A stretch of 64,000 bases of DNA from Arion vulgaris (GCA_020796225.1 CM036753.1:64078865-64142864), one strand, 5' to 3'; counted from the stretch's first letter, positions 44,101 to 54,189 are shown. The notes: generated by a model not told the origin, from the sequence alone. Numbers and translations: made by a program.

Positions 44101-47100
44101 GAAAACCTGATATTATGAAAGAGGTGAGAAATTTGGGATCAATTTCATGATTGGGATGAAATTCAAATACTTTGGTTTTTTTTAAAAAGTATTATTAATT
44201 GTAGCAGTCATCATCAACATCTTGTGCCGTGCCGGCTGGCGTAGGCGATCATGGATCTTCACAAATCTCTGTCTCTGGTGTTTGCTATCATCTCAGATGT
44301 TGACGCTCTACCATGCCATAAAGTCAGGTTATCCAAAATTGTCTCTCTCTATCTTCCTCTATCTAGTTTACCCTTCGATTTTGCTGGTTGTCACGATGTT
44401 TTCTAAACCTCCCTTCCTCATCACATGTCCAAAACATGATGACTGCCTCTTTATTATATTGATGATAAGCTTTCTCTGTGTCTTGATCTCATTCAACACC
44501 TCCACATTAATTGTAGCAGTACAGAAGAAATAATGTTCAAATAACTCTGTTTTAGTGTGCAGATCTGCTATCATGCCAGATCACCACAACCGTCGTCAAG
44601 GCGAAGACCATTGTGGTTTTTCGATTGTGAATACACCCTCATTATGATTGAGTGGTTAATAGGACCATCATCATTGCACTTCAGTAAGTAACCATGTGTG
44701 CTACGATCTCTTTCTTACACCGGAAGATCTCAGCGGCAGTGAACGAACTCTGTAGCACCGGCGAGGGGGTCCCCGATGTAATTTAGGAGACGGTGACAAT
44801 ATTTTATAGGAACATTTTTGGTTATCCTATGAATCAATCAGCAGCTTAAACTAATAAATTACCTGAATCGGATGGAATTACTGATGAGCTTGCAATTGCA
44901 ACTGATATTTTGAAAGGTAGCCAGACAATCCACAAGGCAGTGCTGCATAATGCGGCGTCCTATATTGTCTTCATCGCTCTTTCTTCTCTACGAGTTTCTT
45001 GGTTTTTCTATGTATCTCTTTAACTGTGAATTTCAGAGCACGACCCGCCATGATGTACCATACCCGCCATAGCTGGTCTTCTTATTGTATGTCCTTTAAC
45101 TAAAGTTAGCACTTTTTCTTAAGCTCTTGTTCAATCAATCAAGTGCCATACCTGCCGGTGTAGGCGATTATGTCTCTCCACAACTCTCTCTCCTTGGTGC
45201 AGTTAATCAGTTCTGATGTCGATCTTTTGTTGAGCCACAACATCAGAGCATCCAACATCTTCTCCCTCTGTCTTCAACGATCTCTCCTTCCTGAATTTTA
45301 CCTGTTGTCACTAAATGTTCTAAACATTCTCTTTGTATTATATGATCAAAGAACCTTGATTGTCTGACTCTTATTCTTTTGATAAGTTTTCTTTGTTTGC
45401 ATGTCAGATTTCTTCTTCTTTGAACGTTCCATATTGCCCACTTGTTAACCACTCTTTGTGATTTATATGTGATCTGAACCTAAGAGCGATTGTACGTTGT
45501 GTCAGGTATGCGCCTACCAGTAGAGCAGCACATTCGATTTCTGCGACGCTTTTTCTTTACTATTGTAGCATCCCTATGCCCCTACATCAGTTGCCTCTTA
45601 CGACATGCCTTGTAGGTTGTAGAGTTACTATACTATGCTTCCCTCGAGAACCCGGCAACACACGGGTGAGGTCTGATTTAAAACCTCATCATTTATTTTC
45701 TTCGGTGTCCATAGAATTTTCAGCATTCTTCTGTAAAACCATTCATTGGCCTCTTTGTCTCAGGAGACAATAGGTGTTGCGTCACGTAGTATGTTCTGTG
45801 CTGAATTACAACGTTTCATGTGGCTGTTAAACCATACGGTGTAAAACCATATCTCTGTGGTTTCCAATGATCTTATTGATTGTTCAAGTTCTTGTTCAGC
45901 TTGTCTAATTTGGTTCTTTTCATCAGTATTCCATTAATAACATTGATATATATTTCATTTCTTCTATTGGCCTCATTGACCAATTGATGAAACTGTTTGG
46001 TTTTTTTAAGTCGTTGATTTCGTCCTACGGATTTCAGAGATGCCAATAAGGATTGACTTGACGTTTGAGTTCATGATTTTTAGCTTAGTATTAAACTTGA
46101 TTGTTATTGATATTCACGTATTAGCATACTTTTCATTGTTTTATTGTATCTAGACAAGCAGAGCATGCTGGAGCTATCGTTACTGTAGGGAAAATATATC
46201 ACTCCCATTGTGGAATTGAACCCTGCTCACGCGCCTGAGGAGCTAGTGCACTAACCTCTACGATATAGCAGCTCTCCACTTTACTTACTTACTTAATCCC
46301 GTCATGCCTAGTGACACATGGGGCTTCAGAAAGGACTTTCCATGCTCTCCTGTCCCGTGCAACCTTCAGCGCAGAGCCCCACGTCAGAGATGCGGTGTCC
46401 AGTTCCTCTTCCATCATGCGCCTCCATGTTGTCCGTGGTCTGCCTTTCTTTCTCTTTCCTCTGGTGTCCAAGTGAGGGCTATCCTTGCAGGCATTTCTTG
46501 TCTCATTCTCATAACATGTCCAAGCCATTTCCATCTTCTCTTTTGAGTATGTCATTCATTGCCTCTTGTCTTGTGTCTTGGAGTAGTTGGTTATTGGATA
46601 TTTTTACTGGCCAAAAGATTCCCAAGATTCTGCGAAGACAAGAGTGGTGGAAAACTGACAGCCTGCTAGTATCTCCTTTGGTCATCCTCCAACACTCCGA
46701 TCCGTAGAGCAAAACTGGCAAAACAATGCTTTTATAGAGTTTAAGCTTTGTGGTCCTATTGTAGATTTTGGACTTCCATACTGGTTTCATTCTGGCAAAA
46801 GCGGTTCTGGCCTTACTTAGACGTGATTTTATATCTTCCTCTGTGCCACCATTTAGTGTCTCCACTTAACCCTTTAGCTACTAAGGACGTATATATACGT
46901 TTTTCCAATTCACTTCTAAAGACGCATTAACTCGTCAGTTATTATCTCTCCTCTGTGGGCTAAAGATGTGTTAACACGTTATACATTGCTACTGTCACTG
47001 CTATAGGCGTACATTCCCGTTTGTGACCTAGAAACAAAGCGTAGCTACTTTTAGCTCAGCCTTCAGAAAGTATGTAGCAGCGAAAGAGTTAAGATGAGTG

Positions 47101-49743
47101 ATGGCACATATACCTTATGTTATGTGTTTTAGTGTTTAAAGTATGTAGCAGCGAAAGAGTTAAGATGAGTGATGGCACATATACCTTAGGTTATGTGTTT
47201 TAGTGTTTAAAATTAAATAACAGATTCGTTAATTTAAACTTGAGTGATTTGTTGTTTTTAAACAGTTTTCAATTTGTCTGAAGGATAGGCAAGAGTAACA
47301 TTGGCTATTTCAGTATCAATCATCGTGAGTGGTTAGTGTGACTTCTAGTGGACATGGGGTGACTTTTAGTGAATAAGTGTGACGTTCTGTGGACCAGTGT
47401 AAATTCGAAAAGACTAGTGTGACTTCGTGTGGCCCACTGTGCTGTCGAATGGGGTAATGTTACTTCGAATAGTTATGTGTGACTTCGAGACATGCAATGT
47501 GACTTCTACCTGTCTCGTGTGCTTTCGAGTGGATCAGTGTAATTTCGAGTGGTTCAATATGATTTCCAGCTGGCTAGTACACAGCCGACTCTAGATAACT
47601 AGGCCAGAAAACTCGAAGGGGTTTCTGACCTAGGTCAGAAAAGGAGCCGGAAAATATAGATTTTGATAGAGCACTGCAAGTTTTTTTTTGCAATTTTACT
47701 GAATTCTGTGAGTCTATGGTTATTTATTGGTGAAAAATATTCATTATATTGATAGTCCTTATTGTTAAAATTAACTTGTTGCATACTATAACTTCGATTT
47801 AGCATTTTGTGTTGATTTTAAAATGAATTCGTCTATATACATCAATACTGGAATGCGAGGTCACGTGGTGTAGTTGGGGTCTGATTTCCCATAATTCTTA
47901 CTGAGTCCGAAGGCATATACGTTTATAGTTGGCTCTGGCTAGTATGACTTCTAATGGTTCAATGTAAAATCGAGTTGGCTAATGGTACTACGATTGGTTC
48001 AGTGTGATTTCAAATGTCAGTGGGAAGTCGAGTAGGCTAGCGTTACTTTAGGTGGTTCTGAATGACTTCAAGTATGCTAGTGTTACTGAATGGTTAAGAT
48101 CTACTTCGAGTCATACAGTTTGACTTCGAGTAGTCTAATGTTATTTCGAGTGGGCAAGTGTTACTTCGACTGGGTCAGTATTACTTCAATTGGGCTAGTA
48201 CTACTTCAATTGGTTCTGACTTCGAGGCGTTCAGTGTGATCGAGTGAGCTAGTGTGACTTCGAGTAGTTCTCTTACTTTGAGTGGTTTAGTGCTACTTCC
48301 AGTTGGAAGATGATGATGCTAATAGTAATAATGAGAAAATGGTTAGATGATTATATCGATTATAATCACAATCACGATGCGGTAAAACTGTTGACGATTG
48401 ATGATGAATGAAGCAAAGATGATAATTAGATAACGAGGGTAATGATACAGTTGATATTTGATGACGATGAGGTTATGCTACTGAAAATGATGTCCGTAAG
48501 GATTAATATTTTGATGACGTTAATGATGAACTATGTGAGGATGATCTCGATAATGATGAAATGATGATGATGACGGTGATAATGATAACGTTGTTAACCC
48601 CTTCGCCTTACTGAGCCGATGTAATGGCTTGCAGTATTTATTAAGATAACACAAAGCCACTATATTGGTTAATTTAATATATATTGCAACATAAATACGT
48701 CTGAAGGTAGAAACTATTACGGAGTGAGAGGGTTAATGGTGAATATGTTGATAGTGTAGGAACAATTAACTTTAAACTATCACTCTTTTGACATTGTCAA
48801 TTAACAAACTATTCTAGTGTTCTATTCAATTTACTTCTCAAGTTGTGATTTTTTAAAACTAAGCTAAAATCGGAATTCAATTACTAATATTGCATTTAAT
48901 GCTATAGTTAAAGTTTATGCTTTTGGCGTCTATTATGTTGTCTGTAGCTTGAGTTAGTGAGTTTATGCTTTTGACGTCTATTATGTCGTCTGTAGCTTGA
49001 GTTAGTGAGTTTATGCTTTTGACGTCTATTATGGCGTCTGTAGCTTGAGTTAGTGAGTTTATGCTTTTGACGTATATAATGACGTCTGTAGCTTGAGTTA
49101 GTGAGTTGCCGTAGTGAGTGAGATTACAACCCAAGTGCACTTGGTTCAAACTCAGCAGCGGACAGTTTGGAAACACATTTGTTTCCATGGTAACGAACGG
49201 TAAAAATAGACACCCACCGTTCAGAAAGAAAATGCTAACTACTTAACGTATAAGTGGTGCATAGAAAGTCCTGTAAAGGATATGCCACGATTTTCAGTTT
49301 CATTATGTTTTTTTTTTACTTTATGCAATCAACTTTATCTCTCTCTCCCTCTCTCACTCTACATTTCTCTCTCTCTCTCTCTTTGCCTATATGTAAATAT
49401 ATATATATATAGATAGATATATTCCAATGTCTCACCTGACTACGGGAAAATACAGTCCTCGTCTTTTTCTTTCTCTGTTTTCTTCTTTCGTCATCGTCAC
49501 TATCATCTTTGCTGTTGTTGCTGTCATCTTTTCCTCCACCTCTGCTGTCATCATTGTCTTCCTCAGCCGAATCGCACATGTCTGTTGTTGGACGCTTGAA
49601 AGAAGGAGAGCAGGTGCGGTCGTTTCCTCTTTCCTCCATGAATTCATGCTGGTGATTATCTGGACTGCCCCCACGGGAGGACAGTGGAGATGGAGGGGCT
49701 TTTGGAGTTGGAGGGCGCATTCTTGGAGCGAGGGGATGAGAGC
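40810..49743 (-). CDS. Hmx: HMX-family (NK class) homeobox transcription factor, three visible exons, 5' end missing
   Basis: Join of complement 49436-49743, 44011-44106 and 40810-41127. HMX proteins are nuclear DNA-binding factors that specify neurons and sensory structures in animals (family knowledge). The sequence shows a complete 60-residue homeodomain: [12 protein letters not shown] (1-12), a block starting [18 protein letters not shown] and ending LTETQ (13-44), and [15 protein letters not shown] (45-60) with W48, F49, N51 and R53 in place. It is followed by the HMX-type segments [12 protein letters not shown] and [12 protein letters not shown], which separate HMX from other NK-class proteins. 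Both homeobox introns are phase 0 with GT donors (GTGAGA, GTAAAT) and CAG acceptors. Visible coding length is 239 codons plus TGA. The 5'-most visible exon opens with a phase-1 split codon, so at least one further exon lies upstream, in 49744-64000 or beyond the window. No frameshift or stop interrupts it, so it looks functional. HMX1, 2 or 3 orthology is not assigned. Confidence 0.93.
41285..41590. mobile_element. Foldback element in HMX intron
   Basis: Left arm AACACGTAATAACAAAGTAC to AAGGCCTTTTTCAAGCAAAC (41288-41382), right arm TTTGCTTAATAAAGACCTTT to TTTGTTATTACGTGTTTCGC (41462-41559), loop about 75 bases. Longest member of the family here. Confidence 0.88.
41640..41785. repeat. (AT)n and duplicated TATATAGTTGAGACATTG
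   Basis: AT dinucleotide tracts at 41703-41750; AATTATATAGTTGAGACATT occurs at 41640 and 41756. Confidence 0.85.
41925..42190 (+). mobile_element. Interspersed repeat F in HMX intron
   Basis: TTCTTCTTCC, TTAAACCACTTGTGATT, TAAGAGCGATTGTACGTTGC, ACATGCATTGTAGGTCGCAG. Confidence 0.82.
42530..42790 (-). mobile_element. LINE K 3' end in HMX intron
   Basis: Parallel to 44215-44580 (AGATGTTGACGCTCTCCAT, ATAAAGCCAGG, TCTCTGTGTCTAAGATCTC). More decayed. Confidence 0.65.
42791..43204. other. Intronic unassigned sequence
   Basis: HMX intron; nothing recognised. Confidence 0.4.
43205..43960. repeat. Degenerate AT-rich (ATATCC)-type sequence
   Basis: Dense CATATCCATATCC and TATACATAT motifs without a fixed period; lies just 50 bases from the HMX middle exon on its downstream side. 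Confidence 0.65.
44011..44106 (-). CDS. Hmx: HMX middle exon: homeodomain residues 13-44
   Basis: A 96-base exon of exactly 32 codons, too short to appear in an ORF list of 60 residues or more; found by searching the minus strand between the two flanking exons. It reads [18 protein letters not shown], then [14 protein letters not shown]: helix 1, the loop and helix 2 of an HMX homeodomain. It has a CAG acceptor (ATAATATCAG) before 44106 and a GTAAATTAC donor after 44011. Both flanking introns are phase 0. The intron toward the last exon is 2,883 bases (41128-44010); the intron toward the previous exon is 5,329 bases (44107-49435). Confidence 0.93.
44215..44580 (-). mobile_element. LINE K 3' end in HMX intron
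   Basis: Minus frame [39 protein letters not shown]: the R-Q-x-x-F-x-G-H-x-M-R-K ... L-E-N-x-V-T-T-x-K-I-E-G LINE tail. 3' end TGCCGTGCCGGC near 44226. Confidence 0.85.
44650..44810 (-). mobile_element. SINE C fragment
   Basis: CACTTCAGTAAGTAACCATG, GAAGATCTCAGCGGCAGTG, TCCCCGATGTAATTTAGGAG; only the tail-proximal part. Confidence 0.78.
45130..45415 (-). mobile_element. LINE K 3' end in HMX intron
   Basis: Minus frame [37 protein letters not shown]; flanked at its 3' end by TCAATCAATCAAG, a simple tail. Confidence 0.85.
45416..45670 (+). mobile_element. Interspersed repeat F abutting LINE K
   Basis: TTCTTCTTCTTTGAACG, AACCACTCTTTGTGATTTAT, GAGCGATTGTACGTTGTGTC, CGACATGCCTTGTAGG. Confidence 0.83.
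45671..46160. other. Intronic unassigned sequence
   Basis: HMX intron; nothing recognised. Confidence 0.4.
46165..46275 (-). mobile_element. SINE I fragment, antisense
   Basis: CTCCCATTGTGGAATTGAAC, CCTGCTCACGCGCCTGAGGA, then a tRNA-like head; matches 60840-60930. Confidence 0.7.
46285..46865 (-). mobile_element. LINE L RT C-terminal part in HMX intron
   Basis: Minus frames: [54 protein letters not shown], then a frame change and [27 protein letters not shown]. Complete landmark order of the RT thumb-to-tail region. Only one frame change, so relatively young. Confidence 0.9.
46866..47092. mobile_element. piggyBac-like MITE with TTAA ends
   Basis: TTAACCCTTTAGCTACTAAG left, CTTTTAGCTC internal, and GTAGCAGCGAAAGAGTTAA right; TTAA at 46866-46869 and 47089-47092. 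Confidence 0.72.
47068..47212. repeat. Direct duplication of about 71 bp across a MITE end
   Basis: AAAGTATGTAGCAGCGAAAG and the following 50 bases occur twice in tandem with one change, spanning the right MITE end and its flank. Confidence 0.93.
47320..48310. repeat. Degenerate array of GTGACTTCGAGTGG-type units, split by an insertion
   Basis: About 20-27 bp units built on AGTGTGACTTCGAGTGG. Present at 47320-47579 and 47935-48310, with a non-repeat block between. Confidence 0.88.
47580..47934. mobile_element. Putative 355-bp insertion in the degenerate array
   Basis: CTGGCTAGTA at 47570-47579 and 47935-47944 flanks a sequence unrelated to the array. Ends are CACAGCCGACTC and TATAGTTGGCT, a weak inverted similarity. 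No coding potential. The array's own units contain GGCTAGTG, so a chance direct repeat is possible. Confidence 0.5.
48308..48590. repeat. GATGAT-rich degenerate simple sequence
   Basis: GATGATGA and AATGATGA motifs throughout, imperfect. Confidence 0.8.
48594..48736. mobile_element. piggyBac-like MITE with TTAA ends
   Basis: TTAACCCCTTCGCC left and GAGTGAGAGGGTTAA right. Shares internal ACACAAAGCCA and GCAACATAAATACGTCTG-type sequence with 54446-54587. Confidence 0.8.
48910..49110. repeat. 48-bp unit, 4 copies
   Basis: TTTATGCTTTTGACGTCTAT at 48914, 48962, 49010 and 49058 (exactly 48 apart), ending TAGCTTGAGTTAGTGAG. Open on the minus strand as a 16-residue repeat; non-coding. Confidence 0.95.
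49325..49425. repeat. (CT)n and (AT)n microsatellites next to the HMX donor
   Basis: CT-rich tract 49336-49382 and AT/GATA tract 49392-49421, ending about 10 bases from the HMX exon donor on its intronic side. Confidence 0.93.
49436..49743 (-). CDS. Hmx: HMX exon: acidic/basic N-terminal region and homeodomain residues 1-12
   Basis: Acceptor TTTTATTTCACAG precedes base 49743 and donor CAG|GTGAGA follows base 49436. The exon has 308 bases: two bases of a split codon, then 102 codons. The peptide has a Pro/Ser-rich start ([19 protein letters not shown]), an acidic Asp/Ser stretch ([15 protein letters not shown] and following), a basic run RRKQRKKK, then TRTVFSRSQ, the homeodomain arm and start of helix 1. 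An in-frame ATG at 49720 is internal to the exon and probably not the true start, because a good acceptor sits 23 bases upstream and HMX proteins have a longer N terminus. Reading past the donor gives non-HMX residues (VRHWNI), which confirms the boundary. Confidence 0.9.
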
Positions 49744-50070
49744 CTGTGAAATAAAATGATGCAGTTTAGTTAATTGAAAAAAAGCTATAAATGATCACTA
49801 TATTTCTTTCACTAATTTGAATTGTAGTACATAACTACCGTTTAGTTTAGTCGTCAGAACATCATAATTGCACATCAAACCAATTAGTCCATAAGTGCTT
49901 CAATCTCCTCCTCATCATGTCTCTCAGAATGTGGCAACTAAGGATACTGTTTCTATATTTGTTGATCAGATTGTGGAAGCAGTAAAACTATATAGTAGTT
50001 CTATTTTTCATTGTTTGGATATGAGAATATTTGTGTTCTCATACTTATAGTTATGAGTTTTTATTTATAT

Positions 50071-50348
50071 AGGGTGTTCAAGATAAAAGCAGCCTCGTCG
50101 TTAAGGATGCATCGTCATCAAGGAGCTAATCTGCATATGTTTATGAAAATGAGAAGGTTCAGTTATGACGTAGTATAGGTCAAGGTTGTGTAATAGTATG
50201 TAATTGTAGTGCGGGAAGGGGCGATGAACAAATGTGACGTAGGACGAGCTAGTCAGAACCGGTTTAAATAGTAAATATACATAACGCAATAAGTAACTGG
50301 CTAAATTTTGATCTGTCACTCGGGCCGCTTTTGTCTTGAAACACTGTA
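50071..50348. mobile_element. mariner-like MITE
   Basis: AGGGTGTTCAAGATAAAAGC left and GCTTTTGTCTTGAAACACTG right, bounded by TA. Second copy 59608-59872 with the same interior (GGGAAGGGGCGATGAACAAA). Confidence 0.8.
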
Positions 50349-50864
50349 TATGTTCTCATTACCTAGAACTGGTATTGTTCTATATAGAACTGATTCTGTT
50401 CTCACCAGCTAGAACTGATCATATTTCAATTTTCATTTTTGACCCTTCGTTATTAGAAAATTGTTCATTGGCATGGCTTCCGGTTTATAACTTTCACCGG
50501 ATGAAGTTATAAGCTTCCAGTGAGAGGCTTCTTTGTGGGTCATGGTGATGGTTTTTTTAGTTATTTTCAGGGCGGCTTAACTTTTCATATCTGTCGATCA
50601 TCAGATCATGTCACTAGTATTGATGATTCTTTCTCAATTGGGAGGAGGAGGGAGGGAGAGAATTGTGGCTGCTGATCCTTCCATGACAACTTAATTTTAA
50701 GTTTCTAACTATCTCAAGATCGTGTTACAATTTTCTTTGCGGTAGGGTGGGTGGGGGTGTTGGGAGGACAGAATTCTGGGTGGAAGTCCTTTATCTTAGA
50801 CAGAACAGTTACTTTTGTTCTTGCTGCTTCTACCCAATTTTGTTGTAGGATAAATATCTGTTAA
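50349..50864. other. Unassigned sequence upstream of HMX exon
   Basis: No repeat or exon recognised; a G-rich patch (GGGTGGGTGGGGGTG) at 50745-50759. Confidence 0.4.
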
Positions 50865-51200
50865 GGGAAAGTTCAATGGACAGCTAGAAATACCAATGAA
50901 GAGATCTTGTTGAAGACAGATTCATATCGAAATGTAATCAATCGAATGAGAAGTAGACAATCAAGATTTTTTCGGACATATAATTAGAAGAGGTAGTGTT
51001 TAGAACATTTGGTTACAACAGGCAAAATACAGGGAAAGAGAGATAGAGGAAGACAGGACAAAATTCTGAACGGCTTGAAATCGTGGTTCGGCAATAGTTC
51101 TGTGATGAAGTTGATAGAGTGTATCAGAAACAGACAGATGTGGAGAGACATAATCTTCTACGTCAACCGGCACGGCACTTGATTAATTGATTGATTGATA
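50865..51200 (+). mobile_element. LINE K 3' end, plus orientation
   Basis: Plus strand decayed M-R-S-R-Q-S-R-F-F ... [17 protein letters not shown], then CGGCACGGCACTTGATTA and an ATTG simple tail. Fourth and most complete copy of LINE K. Confidence 0.82.
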
Positions 51201-51354
51201 AGTATCTGTGAACATGAACATTTATTTGGTAATTGTTTTATTTGGAAGTCCCTATCACTTGTTCACTGGCTATTTATTGATCATATTTATTGTTTCTTCC
51301 TCTGCGGTTCTTAAATCTCCTTATTCTCTTTTCCATTTATATATTGTTTGTTGT

Positions 51355-51480
51355 TTGTTTTCGCACCATCTTTACGACCAGTTTAATCCCTCTTTCTGAT
51401 ATGTTTGGCCTTAGTCAAGAACGACTATACGTTGCAACTCTGTTCCTAGACCCCTACAAGTGTAACTTAAGCGGTAGTGT
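51355..51480 (+). mobile_element. Interspersed repeat F fragment
   Basis: CGACCAGTTTAATCCCTCTT, GATATGTTTGGCCTTAGTCA, AACGACTATACGTTGCAACT; closer to the 53.6-kb copy. Confidence 0.65.
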
Positions 51481-51694
51481 TTGAGTCTTAAACGGGAAAT
51501 GTTTGAGTCTGTATCGTTGACAGTCAGTCCCTCACACTTTCGCTTCGTGTGTTTATTGCTCTTTAATGATCATTTTTCGCCGAATATTTGAGCTTTATGA
51601 TTTGCGCCAAAGTTTATGTTTACACTTTGTGTTCTTTCTAGCTGTGTGAGAACGTTCCGGAATAATAACATCATTTTACAAATAAGTACGTTGT

Positions 51695-51840
51695 AGATAT
51701 TAAAGAAACCATGAATATGACCATCGGCAAAGTGGGTGAACTAGCTAGAGACAGAGTGAATTTCAGATGCGCTGCAAAGAGAGCAACGTCCTATAAAGGA
51801 CACGCACCTTGATGATGATGTTGTACTATGTTTGCGACAA
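51695..51840 (+). mobile_element. LINE C-terminal tail remnant
   Basis: Plus strand DIKETMNMTIGKVGELARDR, VNFRCAAKRATSYKGHAP then stop and a GAT tail: the typical extreme C terminus. Confidence 0.75.
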
Positions 51841-52323
51841 GTTTAAACCAGCAATCCTGAGTTCACTTTTTGTATTCTTTGTCTGGTCTCTCCTAGGCGT
51901 ATCTGATTAGCAAGGAACACAAAAACCCCTTCGGCATTGCTTAAGAGAATCAATAAGATACTCAACCTTCTTCCATTCCAAGTCATAAACAAAGTAGATA
52001 AATCTGAGTGTAAGGAAGGTGTACAATTTACTGTTTTACTTGTAATAATTAGTTGTTGTCACAATGTTCTGAAAGATATCATTATGATACGTCGTTGGTG
52101 AGAAAAATCTAGGATGGATAAGGAAATCAAATCAAATCTTTGAGAACTAAGGAAATGAATCATGGAATAAAATAAGTCTTTCAGTACTGCATGATTAAAA
52201 TAATGAAATAAATACGTATTTGAAAACTAGAGAGGTGAATCATGAAAGGAGATTAATTATTTTAATGAATTTATGAATGAAAATTAGTATTTGAAATGAA
52301 TTTATGGGCTGTAAAATAGTCTT
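51841..52323. other. Unassigned sequence leading into the 36-bp array
   Basis: Diverged GAATCATGAAT-type units appear from about 52130. Confidence 0.5.
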
Positions 52324-53180
52324 TAAGAATTAGAGAAATAAATCATGAATGAGAGTCTGTGAGAATTAGAGAAATAAATCATGAATGAAATTATGTGAGA
52401 ATTAGATAAATAAATCATGAATGAAAGTTTAGGAGAATTAGAGAAATAAATCATGAATGAAGGTCTGTGAGAATTAGATAAATAAATCATGAATGAAAGT
52501 TTAGGAGAATTAGATAAATAAATCATGAATGAAGGTCTGTGAGAATTAGATAAATAAATCATGAATGAAAGTTTAGGAGAATTAGAGAAATAAATCATGA
52601 ATGAAGGTCTGTGAGAATTAGATAAATAAATCATGAATGAAAGTTTAGGAGAATTAGAGAAATAAATCATGAATGAAAGTTTAGGAGAATTAGAGAAATA
52701 AATCATGAATGAGAGTCTGTGAGAATTAGAGAAATAAATCATGAATGAAGGTTTAGGAGAATTAGAGAAATAAATCATGAATGAGAGTCTGTGAGAATTA
52801 GAGAAATAAATCATGAATGAGAGTCTGTGAGAATTAGAGAAATAAATCATGAATGAGAGTCTGTGAGAATTAGAGAAATAAATCATGAATGAGATTATGT
52901 GAGAATTAGAGAAATAAATCATGAATGACATTATGTGAGAATTAGAGAAATAAATCATGAATGAGATTATGTGAGAATTAGAGAAATAAATCATGAATGA
53001 GATTATGTGAGAATTAGAGAAATAAATCATGAATGAGATTATGTGAGAATTAGAGAAATAAATCATGAATGAGATTATGTGAGAATTAGAGAAATAAATC
53101 ATGAATGAGATTATGTGAGAATTAGAGAAATAAATCATGAATGAGATTATGTGAGAATTAGAGAAATAAATCATGAATGA
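52324..53180. repeat. 36-bp tandem array, about 24 copies
   Basis: Unit GAATTAGAGAAATAAATCAT plus GAATGAGAGTCTGTGA. Variants are zoned: left part alternates AAAGTTTAGGA and AAGGTCTGTGA units (a 72-bp dimer); right part (52880-53180) is almost uniform AGATTATGTGA units. The 283-residue minus-strand open frame (12-residue repeat MIYFSNSH..SF) is a repeat translation. Confidence 0.95.
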
Positions 53181-53420
53181 TGATTAGTTTTGAAATGAGT
53201 CATGAATAATGATAAGTTTTTGAAAACTAGAGAAATGAATCGATAATGAAGATAAGTTTTTGAAAACTAGAGAAATGAATCGATAAATAAGATAAGTTTT
53301 TGAAAACTAGAGAACTTAATAATGACAAATAAATAACAATTAAAAACTAGAGAAATCAAGATGATTAATTAAAATTAGAGATGTGAATCAAAAAGTTAAT
53401 GATTTTAAAAACTAGAGATT
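53181..53420. repeat. Decayed edge of the 36-bp array
   Basis: TTTTTGAAAACTAGAGAAAT units with AATCGATAA, 45-bp spacing at 53215-53300, then loss of periodicity. Confidence 0.8.
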
Positions 53421-53579
53421 TAAATCACAAAAGAAGAAGAAAAGAAATTCAATGAAGATATTTAAAAATTGTAATGCTAACAAAAGGCAGAGTTTAATAA
53501 ATTAGAGAGGAACACTTTATACAGGTTGGAAAAAATTGAATTTAATCACCTTATTTATTACGTGAGAACGGATAACTAT

Positions 53580-53850
53580 AAGAAGTCTTCTTCTTCTTCT
53601 TCTTTGCGTTCGTTCTTTACGACCAATTCTAGTCACTCTTTGTGATATGTTTGATCTTTGCCAAGAACGTGTATGCGTTGCACCAATATTTGGTACCAAT
53701 GTTTGGTAGGCCCCTAAACGCATAGAGATGTAAGAAACGTGCATCCGATTTCAGCCAAACTTCCTTAGTCGCATCTTACGACATGCATGGCAGGTAACAG
53801 TGGTTATATTCTTTGCACCCCAAATTAGGACCCCAGTAACCACTCGGGCG
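53580..53850 (+). mobile_element. Interspersed repeat F
   Basis: TTCTTCTTCTTCTT, CACTCTTTGTGATATGTTTG, GCCAAGAACGTGTATGCGTT, CTTACGACATGCATGGCAGG. Confidence 0.82.
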
Positions 53851-54009
53851 ACTATAAGAAGTGAAATGACAAATTAAATACTTTGATTTTGTGTTAAAAA
53901 AAGGAAACATCACAAAACATACAATCAGATTTTATATATGTGATTCCCAATTATTTAGCTAGAAATAAATTTAGTATACAAACATATCGAAATAAGAAAT
54001 GAGGTTAAG

Positions 54010-54175
54010 CAGTGGTGGCTCGTCATTAAGGGCCAGTGGGGCCAGGCCCCATCAAAATAATGTGTAACGTGCATTTATTATTTAATAAATTAAAATATAG
54101 CCTAATCCAGAACCATGATTTTTCCGAAAATGTGTGTCTGGCCCCACCAACAAAAGCGATCACGAGCCGCCACTG
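54010..54175. mobile_element. hAT MITE, 166 bp
   Basis: CAGTGGTGGCTCGT / ACGAGCCGCCACTG ends with perfect 8-bp duplication AGGTTAAG at 54002-54009 and 54176-54183. Same family as 25331-25510. Confidence 0.95.
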
Positions 54176-54189
54176 AGGTTAAGTATGTG

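Noticed and set aside
49427..49759. Plus-strand hydrophobic open frame as a membrane protein
   Set aside because: Antisense of the Asp/Ser-rich HMX exon, which produces Val/Ile/Phe codons on the other strand.
52323..53174. 283-residue minus-strand open frame as a repeat protein
   Set aside because: Unit is 36 bp, a multiple of three, so the frame stays open by arithmetic; sequence is AT-rich low complexity and continues into decayed non-coding repeats.
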